NCBI RefSeq assembly: GCF_012396185.1
Contig: NZ_JAAXOW010000003.1
Span: 62,001 to 126,000, forward strand
Length of the DNA: 64,000 nt
Reading direction: 5' to 3'
From: Sanguibacter hominis ATCC BAA-789
GTDB lineage: Bacteria > Actinomycetota > Actinomycetes > Actinomycetales > Cellulomonadaceae
The notes under the pieces are model-generated. The model was not told the origin of the DNA, did no database searches, and saw nothing but the letters and a program-made list of their open reading frames with translations. Of the stretch, positions 1-7,900 are shown piece after piece; within the stretch, counting starts at the first letter, position 1; the number at the start of each line of letters is the position of its first letter. Made by a program: the position numbers and the translations under genes.

Positions 1-2
1 CC

Positions 3-914
3 CAGGCGCTCCGGCTCGGTTGGCCGCTGCACGTGGTCTGCGCCTACTCCCTGCCGTCGTTCACGGCAGCGAGCCTCGACGGCGGCTATGCGGCCCTCGA
101 CGACACCGCGATCCTCGACGGCGCCAAGGCCGTCCTGGAGGAGGCGAAGGCCCGTGCCGAGGCCGCCGGCATCGAGGTGCGGGCATCGGTCACGACCGGG
201 GACCCGGCGGGCGTCCTCGTGGACATGTCTCGTGAGCACCGCCTCGTCGTGGCGGGCACGCGCGGGCACGGCGGTTTCGCCGGGCGGCTCCTGGGAACCG
301 TGTCGTCGGCGCTCCCCGCGCACAGCCACTGCCCGACGGTCGTCGTCCCGTACCTCGGTGAGGACGGCGAGCGCACCGCGATCTCCTCGGTGGCGTCGAA
401 CGCCGGCCTCGAGCCGGTCGACCAGCGGCCGCTGTTCCCGATCCGTCGCATCGTCGTCGGCATGGACGGGTCGCCGACGGCGGAGGGGGCGCTCCGGGCA
501 GCGCTGCTGCAGCAGAAGGTCTGGGACTGCGAGCTGGTGGCGGTCGCCGGGGTCCCCGTCGGGGCCGGGGCCGGGTTGCTCGCGTGGCTCCCGGCTGCTG
601 TCGACCACGAGGCCGTGCTCGCGGACGTCGCTGAGGGTCTCAACGTCATCGTGGACCGTGTCCTCGCGGACTTCCCGGGGCAGAAGGTGCGGCGGATCGT
701 GCTCGACGGCACGGGTGCCGAGCTGCTCACCGAGTTCTCCACGGCTGCTGACCTGGTCGTCGTCGGGTCGCGCGGCCGGGGCGGGTTTGCGGGCCTGCTC
801 CTCGGTTCGACGTCGCAGGCCGTCCTGCACCACGCAAAGTGCCCGGTCATGGTCGTGACCAAGAAGTCGAGCGACGCGGTCGCCTCGGCTGACGAGGCCG
901 AGCAGGCCGGCTGA
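3..914 (+). CDS. Universal stress protein, two tandem UspA domains (5' end cut by window)
   Basis: The reading frame is already open at the window edge and reads into a typical UspA strand (ALRLGWPLHVVCAY), so the start lies upstream and 303 residues are visible. Two UspA domains follow one another: the first ends near SHCPTVVVPYLGE and the second begins at IRRIVVGMDGSPTAEGAL. Each carries the ATP-binding signature G-x2-G-x9-G(S/T), as GHGGFAGRLLGT in the first and GRGGFAGLLLGS in the second, so both domains probably bind ATP. Tandem Usp proteins of this kind in Actinobacteria are linked to hypoxia and dormancy responses; that role is family knowledge, not shown here. The gene converges on the leftward ddaH gene with only 10 bases between the stop codons. 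Confidence 0.9.
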   Translation, partial: QALRLGWPLHVVCAYSLPSFTAASLDGGYAALDDTAILDGAKAVLEEAKARAEAAGIEVRASVTTGDPAGVLVDMSREHRLVVAGTRGHGGFAGRLLGTVSSALPAHSHCPTVVVPYLGEDGERTAISSVASNAGLEPVDQRPLFPIRRIVVGMDGSPTAEGALRAALLQQKVWDCELVAVAGVPVGAGAGLLAWLPAAVDHEAVLADVAEGLNVIVDRVLADFPGQKVRRIVLDGTGAELLTEFSTAADLVVVGSRGRGGFAGLLLGSTSQAVLHHAKCPVMVVTKKSSDAVASADEAEQAG

Positions 915-924
915 CGGCGCTGCG

Positions 925-1740
925 TCAGCCGCGCAGGACGAGGGTGCAGCACTTGGCCCCGCCGCCGCCGAGCAGCAACTCGGGAAGGTCGACGGGGACC
1001 GGGGTGTAGCCGCGCTCCCGGAGCGCGTCCGCGAGGCGCCTCGCGCGCGCCGCCATGACGACGTGCTCGCCGTCGCTCACTGCGTTGAGCCCGAGCACGG
1101 CCGCGTCCTCGTCGGTGGCGAGCAGGGCGTCCGGGAAGAGGCTGCGCAGCCGTTCCTGCGAAGGGCCGCTGAAGGCGCTCGGCAGGTAAGCGACGTCGAC
1201 GGCCTCGCCGCCGTCGCCGCCCTTGAGGACCATCAGCGCGGTGTCGAGGTGGTAGAAGCGCGGGTCGACGAGCTCGAGGGTGACGACCTCGCGGCCCAGG
1301 ACGTCGCTCGCCTCGCCGTGCGCCTCGCGCGACGTGCGCAGCCCGGTGCCTGCGAGCAGGAGGTCGCCCACGAGCAGCAGGTCGCCTTCCCCCTCGTTCG
1401 TCTCGACAGCCTTGTGCGGGCGGAAGCCGAGCTCTGCGAGCCGCGCGAGATAGGCCGGACCCTCGGCGGCGCGCTCCGCGTGCGAGAACCTCGCGCCGTA
1501 GGCGACACCTCCCACGACGGTGGCGCCGTTGGCGGCATAGACCATGTCCGGCAGCCCGGGGAGCGGGTCGATGAGCTCGACCGTGTGCCCGAGGTCGACG
1601 TGGATGTCGCGCAGCCGCTGCCACTGGGTCATGGCGGCGGCCTGGTCGACGGGGACCGAGGAGTCCATCCACGGGTTGATCTCGTAGGAGACGGTGAAGT
1701 ACGTGGGCGGGCACATGAGGTAGTGGGCCGGCACGGTCAC
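925..1740 (-). CDS. ddaH: Dimethylargininase / amidinotransferase-fold hydrolase
   Basis: This 271-residue protein belongs to the guanidino-group-modifying superfamily, probably NG,NG-dimethylarginine dimethylaminohydrolase (dimethylarginine to citrulline plus dimethylamine). The C-terminal nucleophile is seen in GGGGAKCCTLV, the catalytic His in DPRFYHLDTALMVL, and acidic substrate-contact residues in NEGEGDLLLVGD and near NPWMDSSVPVD. The chosen start is GTG at 1740, whose GTGA overlaps the stop of the upstream EcsC gene and implies translational coupling; a second GTG lies two codons downstream. A longer open frame to about 2037 runs through EcsC and is rejected. It is the last gene of a leftward OsmC-EcsC-DdaH run. 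Close relatives act on other guanidino compounds, so the exact substrate is inferred. Confidence 0.8.
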   Translation of the reverse strand: MTVPAHYLMCPPTYFTVSYEINPWMDSSVPVDQAAAMTQWQRLRDIHVDLGHTVELIDPLPGLPDMVYAANGATVVGGVAYGARFSHAERAAEGPAYLARLAELGFRPHKAVETNEGEGDLLLVGDLLLAGTGLRTSREAHGEASDVLGREVVTLELVDPRFYHLDTALMVLKGGDGGEAVDVAYLPSAFSGPSQERLRSLFPDALLATDEDAAVLGLNAVSDGEHVVMAARARRLADALRERGYTPVPVDLPELLLGGGGAKCCTLVLRG

Positions 1741-2477
1741 GCCCCTTCGACCTGGAGGGGTGCGGCCGCGGGGTCGGCCTGCTCGACGATGCGTACCGGC
1801 TCGCCGATGCGGGGGGGAGGCGGGCCGAACGCTCCGGCAGCCTGCCGCACGACTCCGCGTGCGAGTGCCCGGCCGCCGATCGCGCCGACTGCGGCTCCGA
1901 CGCCGAACGGGACGAGGCGCCCGAGCGCGAGGCCGGACTGCTTGGCGAGGTACCGCTTGAGGAACCTGCCCGTGAGGACCTTGTTGACGCGCTTGATCGT
2001 GGTGGACGGCGCGGCTGCGGCAAGGACGCGTCCCCACGCGACCGGGCTGATGCCGGCGGTCGCGAGAGCGGCGGTGCCGTCGTCGCCGAGGATGGCGGCG
2101 AGGACCAGCGCCCGGCGGCGCTCGACGTCGTCGACGGCGATGCCGTGCACGTCCGCGACGGCGAGGGTGTACGCGGCCGATGCCGCGAAGAACGTCGCGA
2201 GGTCGCTCACCGTGAGCGCGGTCGCGGTAGCGGTCCCGACCGCGGGGATCGCGGCTGCCGCTCCGACCGCGGCTCCGGTCGAGGTGACGACGCGCAGGAA
2301 CTCCTTCTCGAGGAGCGCGAGGATCTGCTCGGGGCTCGCTTCGGGGTTGCGGGCTGCGACACGGTCGACGTGCGCACGGATCACGGGGGAGGGGATCCGC
2401 ACCGCGTGGTCGAGCGCGGCCTCGAACGCGCTGCGGCGGTCGGAGCTCTTCCCGCTGATCTGCGCGGCGGCTGCCAT
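1737..2477 (-). CDS. EcsC-family protein
   Basis: The 246-residue product matches the EcsC family: a helical N-terminus (residues 1-60), then an Ala/Gly-rich segment (TGAAVGAAAAIPAVGTAT) leading into ALTVSDLATFFAASAAYTLAVADVHGI, and a later SPVAWGRVLAAAAPSTTIKRVNKVLTGRF block. These hydrophobic stretches suggest membrane association. The family was named from the third gene of a Bacillus ABC-transporter operon, but its biochemical role is unknown. The ATG start lies 2 bases from the stop of the upstream OsmC gene and the stop overlaps the GTG of ddaH, so the three are very likely co-transcribed. Confidence 0.75.
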   Translation of the reverse strand: MAAAAQISGKSSDRRSAFEAALDHAVRIPSPVIRAHVDRVAARNPEASPEQILALLEKEFLRVVTSTGAAVGAAAAIPAVGTATATALTVSDLATFFAASAAYTLAVADVHGIAVDDVERRRALVLAAILGDDGTAALATAGISPVAWGRVLAAAAPSTTIKRVNKVLTGRFLKRYLAKQSGLALGRLVPFGVGAAVGAIGGRALARGVVRQAAGAFGPPPPRIGEPVRIVEQADPAAAPLQVEGA

Positions 2478-2479
2478 CG

Positions 2480-2989
2480 TCAGATGCCGTCCTCGGAGGA
2501 GTGGGAGACCGTCTCGCCCGTGGCCTCGTCGATGACGCTCAGGGTGACGGTCGCGCCGGACTTGATCGTGCGGCCGACCGTGCAGCTCGCGTCGATCGCG
2601 CGGCTGACGACGGCGAGCAGGCGGTCGCGTGCGTCGGGCTCGAGGGCGGAGAGGTCGACCTCGAGCTTCTCGACGAGCTCCGTGTAGCGCTCTTCCTCGA
2701 CGTTCTTCACGGTCGTCACGTCGATGCGCGCGGCGTAGTCCGGACCGAGGCGTCGGGCGAACGCGACGTCGGAGGACAGTCCGGTGCAGCCGACGAGCGC
2801 GAGCTTGAGGAGCTCGCCCGGGGTGAAGCGGCCGTCGTGCTCGGTCGAGCCGATCGCGACGCGGGCGCCGCGGCCGTTGAAGCCAGCGTACTGGCGGGGG
2901 CCGACCCGTTCGATCCAGACGGCGTCGGGGGCGACGGCAGGGACGGTCTCCTCGGCGAGGGCGGCGGCAAGAGCGGGGTCGAAGGTCAT
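2480..2989 (-). CDS. OsmC/Ohr-family peroxiredoxin-like protein
   Basis: This 169-residue OsmC-fold protein has the two redox Cys in their usual places, LALVGCTGLSSDVAF on the central helix and AIDASCTVGRTIKSG later, plus a candidate partner Arg in FNGRGARVAIGS. OsmC/Ohr proteins reduce organic hydroperoxides in the cytoplasm. The ATG at 2989 (MTFDPALAAALAEE) gives a family-sized protein; an upstream ATG at 3046 would add 19 residues with no family resemblance. It heads the OsmC-EcsC-DdaH run. Whether it is an Ohr- or OsmC-subtype enzyme cannot be decided by eye. Confidence 0.85.
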   Translation of the reverse strand: MTFDPALAAALAEETVPAVAPDAVWIERVGPRQYAGFNGRGARVAIGSTEHDGRFTPGELLKLALVGCTGLSSDVAFARRLGPDYAARIDVTTVKNVEEERYTELVEKLEVDLSALEPDARDRLLAVVSRAIDASCTVGRTIKSGATVTLSVIDEATGETVSHSSEDGI

Positions 2990-3067
2990 GGGGTCAGTTT
3001 TCCACGGGCCTGCGACGTGCGCGGATCGGCGGGCGCCGACATCCACCTGGAGAGACCCGCGCCCGAG

Positions 3068-3556
3068 CTACTCGTCGAGCGCGGCGAGCCACGTGGTGAG
3101 GATGCGCTCGAGCTGGACCGCGTCCTGCTCCGGCAGTGCTGCGAGCAGGCGTGCCTCGTTGGCGAGGTGCTCGGTGAACGCGTCGTCGATGAGGGCGCGA
3201 CCTGCTGGGGTGAGCGCGACGACGCGGCTTCGACCGTCGTCGGCGGCGGGGCGGCGCGTGACGAGGCCGGCGGCGACGAGCCGGTCGACCCGCTTGGTCA
3301 TCGCGCCTGTCGTGACCATGGTGTGGTTGCTCAGCTCGCCCGGGGTGCGCTCGAAGGGTGCGCCTGCGCGGCGGAGCGCCGCGAGGACGTCGAACTCTCC
3401 TTCTGTCAGGCCGTGGCGACGGTAGACGACCTCGAGCTGTTCGGTGAGGGCGTTCGCGAGGCGGTGGAGGCGGCCGAAGACTCCCTGGGGGCGGGGGTCG
3501 AGGTCGGGGCGCTCGCGGCGCCACTCGTCCTGGATCCGGGAGACGTGGTCAGGCAT
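3068..3556 (-). CDS. MarR-family transcriptional regulator
   Basis: The 162-residue protein has the MarR layout: dimerisation helices at both ends and a central winged helix (LTEGEFDVLAALRRAG, TPGELSNHTMVTTGAMTKRVDRL as the recognition part, then a wing with RRPAADDGRSRVVALTPAG). It is divergent from the EamA exporter with 38 bases between the starts. That gap holds two palindromic sites described separately, so it probably represses the exporter and itself. The start has no Shine-Dalgarno sequence; a -10 box TACTCT (complement of 3563-3568) ends six bases before the ATG, which suggests a leaderless message. It resembles the MarR protein at 39417-40004 in the N-terminal (W-NRERPDLD type) and HTH regions, so the two are likely paralogues. 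Confidence 0.9.
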   Translation of the reverse strand: MPDHVSRIQDEWRRERPDLDPRPQGVFGRLHRLANALTEQLEVVYRRHGLTEGEFDVLAALRRAGAPFERTPGELSNHTMVTTGAMTKRVDRLVAAGLVTRRPAADDGRSRVVALTPAGRALIDDAFTEHLANEARLLAALPEQDAVQLERILTTWLAALDE

Positions 3557-3569
3557 GTGGACAGAGTAC

Positions 3570-3581
3570 CTTCCGAGGAAG
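3570..3581. promoter_or_regulatory. Operator half 1, CTTCC-GA-GGAAG
   Basis: This is a near-perfect palindrome in the marR/eamA intergenic gap. It abuts the proposed marR -10 box (3563-3568) and has the same CTTCC/GGAAG arms as the site at 3588-3603. The centres of the two sites are 20 bp apart, two helical turns, so dimers could bind on the same DNA face. Confidence 0.6.
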
Positions 3582-3587
3582 CAAACT

Positions 3588-3603
3588 ATCTTCCATGGAA
3601 GAT
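3588..3603. promoter_or_regulatory. Operator half 2, ATCTTCCATGGAAGAT
   Basis: This is a perfect 16-bp palindrome whose centre contains the ATG start codon of the EamA gene (3595-3597). A bound MarR dimer would block both the promoter and the first codons of the exporter. Assignment to the adjacent MarR protein is inferred from position and symmetry. Confidence 0.65.
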
Positions 3604-4527
3604 AATCGTCGATGGATCGCCGTGACGGCGATCGCCCCCGTCCTCTGGGGGAGCACGTACTACCTCACCCACGCCGTCCTGCCCGACGGCGCACCGCTCT
3701 GGGGAGCGATCCTGCGCGCGCTCCCCGGGGGCCTCCTGCTCCTCGCCCTGCGCCGACGCCTGCCGCGCGGGTCCTGGTGGTGGCGCGCAACCGTGCTCGG
3801 CGTGCTGACGACAGGGCCGTTCTTCGTCCTCGTCTACGTCGCTGCGCAAGAGCTGCCGTCCGGCGTCGCATCGATGATCATGGCCCTCTCGCCCGTCGCG
3901 ATGATGGCGCTCGGGTGGGCCCTGCTCGGCGAACGTCCGGGGCTCGCCGCAGCGCTCGGCGCGGCAGTCGGCATCGGAGGTGCCGTGCTCATCCTCGCGG
4001 GAGGTGCGGGGGAGGCCGCGCCGTGGGGCGTCGCCGCGTCGGCCGCGGGCCTCGTCATGTCGTCGGTCGGCTTCGTGCTCGCCCGCCGCTGGCGGGCCGG
4101 CGTCGACCCCGTCGCCCTCACCTCGTGGCAGCTCACGTCGAGCTCGCTGCTGCTCCTGCCTGTCGCGCTGCTCGTCGAAGGCGCGCCGCCCCGGCTCGAC
4201 GGCGTACAGGTCGTCGCGTTCGCCTATATGAGCGTCGTCGCGACAGGGCTCGCGTACGTCGCGTGGAACCTCGGGCTCGCGCACCTGCCGGCGGGGACCG
4301 TCGGTGTCATCGGCCTGCTCAACCCGGTCACCGGGGTGCTGCTCGGCACGGTGGCGGGCGGGGAGTCGTTGACGATCGTCCAGGGCCTCGGCATCGTCGC
4401 CGTGCTCGGGGGTATCGCCCTCGCGCAGGTGCGCGGAGCAGGTCCGCGGGCCGAGGCCCGTGCGGTGCGCCTGGGCAGACTCGAACTGCCGACACCCGCT
4501 TTAGGAGAGCGGTGCTCTATCCACTGA
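3595..4527 (+). CDS. EamA/DMT-family exporter
   Basis: The protein has about ten hydrophobic segments arranged as two EamA repeats, opening with VTAIAPVLWGSTYYLTHAVLP and with the second repeat from about WGVAASAAGLVMSSVGFVLARRW. DMT-superfamily proteins of this type export amino acids or other small metabolites across the cytoplasmic membrane. The ATG lies inside a perfect palindrome shared with the divergent MarR gene, implying MarR control. The last membrane segment ends near GIALAQVRGAG; the remaining tail (AVRLGRLELPTPALGERCSIH) is encoded by DNA that is the complement of tRNA-Arg, and the stop codon lies within the tRNA gene. The tail is therefore an antisense reading of a tRNA, not a conserved domain. 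Confidence 0.85.
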   Translation: MEDNRRWIAVTAIAPVLWGSTYYLTHAVLPDGAPLWGAILRALPGGLLLLALRRRLPRGSWWWRATVLGVLTTGPFFVLVYVAAQELPSGVASMIMALSPVAMMALGWALLGERPGLAAALGAAVGIGGAVLILAGGAGEAAPWGVAASAAGLVMSSVGFVLARRWRAGVDPVALTSWQLTSSSLLLLPVALLVEGAPPRLDGVQVVAFAYMSVVATGLAYVAWNLGLAHLPAGTVGVIGLLNPVTGVLLGTVAGGESLTIVQGLGIVAVLGGIALAQVRGAGPRAEARAVRLGRLELPTPALGERCSIH

Positions 4528-4538
4528 GCTACAGACGC
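4466..4538 (-). tRNA. tRNA-Arg(CCU)
   Basis: The minus strand folds into a full cloverleaf: acceptor GCGTCTG pairs with CAGGCGC, the D arm reads GCTC-AGTGGATA-GAGC, the anticodon arm CCGCT-CTCCTAA-AGCGG gives anticodon CCT, and the T arm is GGCAG-TTCGAGT-CTGCC. The discriminator is A, and the following bases CCG show that the full CCA end is not encoded. It decodes AGG, a rare Arg codon in such GC-rich genomes. Its 3' part overlaps the 3' end of the EamA gene on the other strand by 62 bases. A possible -10 box TAGGCT lies at 4568-4573 on the complement. Confidence 0.95.
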
Positions 4539-4742
4539 GCGCCCGGCCGTCGCGGTCGGGCGGGACGAGCCTACTCGGTCGAGGCTCGGGTCCCCGAATC
4601 CGCGCCCGATTCGGGCGGTGTTCACGACAGGATCGAAGGTCCCGTCGGAAACGACGACGCGTCACCTCGTCGTTCGAGCCGTGCCCGCGTGGCCGGGGTC
4701 TCTCAGGCTCCGCACAGACAAGATCTGGCGGCTCACGGCGCG

Positions 4743-4771
4743 TTGACACCGGGTGAAGGAGCGTGCAAGAT
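4743..4771 (+). promoter_or_regulatory. Consensus-like promoter TTGACA-17-CAAGAT
   Basis: A perfect -35 TTGACA (4743-4748), a 17-bp spacer and -10 CAAGAT (4766-4771) make this one of the best housekeeping-type promoters in the window. The expected start site is at about 4777-4778, the ATG of a 54-codon frame. It lies in the 413-base gap between tRNA-Arg and the DUF4011 gene; apart from this promoter, the small frame and the second -10 at 4939, nothing else is evident there. Confidence 0.6.
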
Positions 4772-4776
4772 CATCC

Positions 4777-4941
4777 ATGACGGCGCGCATCGCCTGCCCC
4801 CTGCGCGGTGCGCGCTGTCCCTCATTCTTGGCCCTCGAGCCGGACCCCACCCCCTTTTTCTGGCCGTGGGTGTCCCATGTCTCGGGCCTCGGAACCCACC
4901 CTGCGGCGCGTCACCCCCACTCTCACCCCGCCGCCGGTTAG
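4777..4941 (+). CDS. Possible 54-residue leaderless small protein or leader peptide
   Basis: The ATG lies five bases after the -10 box of a near-consensus promoter, where a leaderless transcript would begin. The product starts MTARIACPLRGARCPSF, contains two Cys and an aromatic run (TPFFWPWVSHV), and ends in a His/Pro-rich stretch (HPAARHPHSHPAAG). The TAG stop overlaps the -10 box TAGCGT of the next gene. No family is recognised, and the composition could also be that of untranslated leader, so this is a weak call kept because of the promoter geometry. Confidence 0.25.
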   Translation: MTARIACPLRGARCPSFLALEPDPTPFFWPWVSHVSGLGTHPAARHPHSHPAAG

Positions 4942-4951
4942 CGTTTCCAAC

Positions 4952-7900
4952 GTGAACGTCATGGCCAGCAACCAGCGCCCCGAGGGGGAGCAGCACGCCG
5001 GCGCCCCGAACGCGCCCGTGATCGTCGCAGCGCCCACGACCTCTCAGATCGTCGCGCGGTCCGTCAGCGCCTGGCGCACCGCGCTCGCCGCCCGCGCCGG
5101 CGGCTCCTCGCTCGCGGACATCCGCCTGCTCGGCGACGCTGTGCTCGACCTCACCGCAGCGCACCCGTCAGGGATCGCACAGCTCTTCGCCGGTCGCCCG
5201 ACCCAGCTCGCGAACATCTTCCGCGAGGGCATCTCCCTACCCACGGCGCGGCGTCGGGCACGGGCGGTCGCAGCACGCGCCAAGGAGCAGACCGAGCGCT
5301 ACGGCATCGCCCCGACCTACCTCGCGATCGGCGTCGCCACGTGGACCGAAGAGGTCGGTGACGAGTCCGCGAACGACGTCGCGGCGCTCGCCCGCATCGC
5401 CGGCGCGGCGCCCGGCCCGTCCGGGGCGTCCGAGTCGGAGCCGCGCGAGTCGCGGCGCACCGTCCGCGCCCCCGTCCTGCTGCGCCCCCTGCGGCTCCAG
5501 GCCCGAGGCTCCGGGGAGTCCGACTACGAGCTCATGCTCGAGACGTCCGCCGAGCTCAACCCCGTCCTGTCGCGCGCGCTGCGCTCGCGCGGCGCGCTGC
5601 TCGACCCGGTCGCGCTCGCGCAGTCGGCCTTCGACTCGGGTGCGTTCGCGCCGAGCATCGTCACCGACCGTGTCCACGCGCTCGGCTCTGCCGTGCTCAC
5701 CGACTTCACGCTCACCGAGAAGCTCGTCGTCGGCTCGTTCGTCCACCCGGGCCAGGCGCTCGTCGACGACCTCGACGAGCTCTCTGGCCTCGACCACCAC
5801 GAGGTCGTCGCGGCGCTCGCGACCCTCGCCTACGAGGACGAGCACGTCCGGGCGCACCCGCCGACACGGACGTCGGTCCTGCCCGCCGAGGACGGCGACG
5901 ACGCGGACGACAGCCAGGGCGCCGACCCCGAGCCCTTCGACGAGGTCCACGACGACGTCGCGTCCACGGTCGCGCGCGCGTTCGTCCCGCAGTCCTTGCC
6001 CGAGGTGCGCCAGGGCGACGAGGATCCGGCGGACGAGCGGGGCGTCGGCGACCTCGATCCTGCCCAGCGCCACCTGATCGACGCCGTGACGACGGGACGC
6101 CACGTCTTCGTCGACGCGCCCGCCGGCGCGGACGTCCCCGGGACCGTCGCGGCACTCGTCGCCGACGCCGCCGCCTCCGGCCGCTCCGTCCTCTACGTGC
6201 CCGGCCACCGGCGCGCCGCCGAGCAGGTCGTCGCACGCATGGACAGCCTCGGGCTGTCCGACCTCCTCATGGACATCGAGCCGTCGCCCACCTGGCGCGC
6301 GGGAGTGTCCCGCCGGCTCCTCGCCGCGATGACGCTCGAGCCTCCGTACATCGACCGGCACGCGCTCGGGCGCCTGCGCGCCGACCTGATCGACACCCGC
6401 CGCCGCCTCGCCGGGTACATCGAGTCGCTCCACCTCGTGCGACGCCCCTGGGGCGTCTCGGCGTACGACGTCCTGCAGGCGCTCGCCCGCCTGACCGCCG
6501 CACGACCGTCACCCTCGACGCACGTCCGCCTCTCCCCGGCGACCACGACCGCTCTGACGGGCGAGGTGCGCGAGAACGCGATCGACACGCTCATCCGCGT
6601 CTCAGAGCTCGGGGCCTTCACGATCCGGCCCACGTCGACCCCCTGGTACGGCGCAGACCTCATCGAGGACGACGCAGCCCGTGCCGCGCACACGCGCGCC
6701 GAACGGCTCGCGAACGACCTCCTTCCGCGCCTCGACGCGCAGATCGAGCAGGTGCGCGCGTCGTCGGGCCTGGTCGAGCCGACGTCGCTGCGCGCCTGGG
6801 GCGAGCAGCTCGCGATGATCGCCGGCCTGCGCACGACGCTCGACGTCTTCCAGCCGATCATCTTCGAGCGGACCGCCGCCGACCTCGTCGCGGCGACCGC
6901 GACGCCGAAGTGGCGCACGCTCAACGCCCCCGAGATGACGGGCCGTCAGCGCCGCCGCCTCGCCAAGCAGGCCAAGGACATGCTGCGCCCCGGCACCCGG
7001 GTCGACGACCTGCACGGCGCGCTCGTCAAGGTGCAGGCGCAGCGTGAGCAGTGGACGGCGATGTGCCCGGGGGGCGGCTGGCCGCGGCTCCCCGAAGGTC
7101 TCGCCGTGATCGAGGCGACCTACCGCGAGGTCCTCGCCGACGTCGAGGCGCTCGAGCCCGTGCTCGCGTCGACCCCGGCAGGCGGCGGGCTCCTCGACAT
7201 GCCTCTCGCCGCGCTCATCGAGCGCACCGAACGCCTCGCGGCGGACCGCGCCGCGCTCGACACGCTCCCCGAGCGCACCGCGCTCCTGCGCGACCTGCGC
7301 GCCGCGGGCCTGTCCGCGCTCGTCGACGACCTGCACGACCGGCACGTCTCGAGCGGCCTCGTCGGCCCTGAGCTCGAGCTCGCCTGGTGGTCGTCGGTGT
7401 TCGAGGAGATCCTGCGCCAGGACGTCGCCCTCGCCGCGTACGACGGCGCAGCGCTCGAGGCACTCGCGGCCCGCTTCCGCGAGCTGGACCGCGCGCACGT
7501 CGCCGCGCTGCCCGGCCCTGTCCTGACCGCCGCGATCGGCGAGGCGACCCTCGCGATGCGCAAGCACCCGGAGGACACCGAAGAGCTCTTCGCCGAGCTG
7601 CTCGAGGGCCGCTTCACGGGCCTGCGCGACACGACTGCCCGATACGGCCACCTGCTGCGTTCCCTGCGTCCCGTCACGGTCGCGTCGCCGACGCTCGTGC
7701 CGCACGTCCTGCCCCCGACCCGGACGGTCGACCTCGTCGTCCTCGACGCGGTCCAGCACCTCCCGGCCGAGCTCCTCGTCCCCGCGCTCGCGCGCGGCCG
7801 GCAGGTCGTCGTCATCGGTGACGCCCGCTCGGCCTCGGGCGCGGCCGTGCGCGACCTCGCTCGCATCCTCCCGACGGTGCCGCTACGAGCGCAGGTGTCG

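Noticed and set aside
1741-2037. Longer ddaH start within the EcsC gene
   Set aside because: The extra residues are Arg/Pro-rich shadow of EcsC; the GTGA junction gives a family-like N-terminus.
3612-4955. A 447-codon frame overlapping the EamA gene
   Set aside because: It is an Arg-rich out-of-frame shadow with no signal, membrane segments or family motif.
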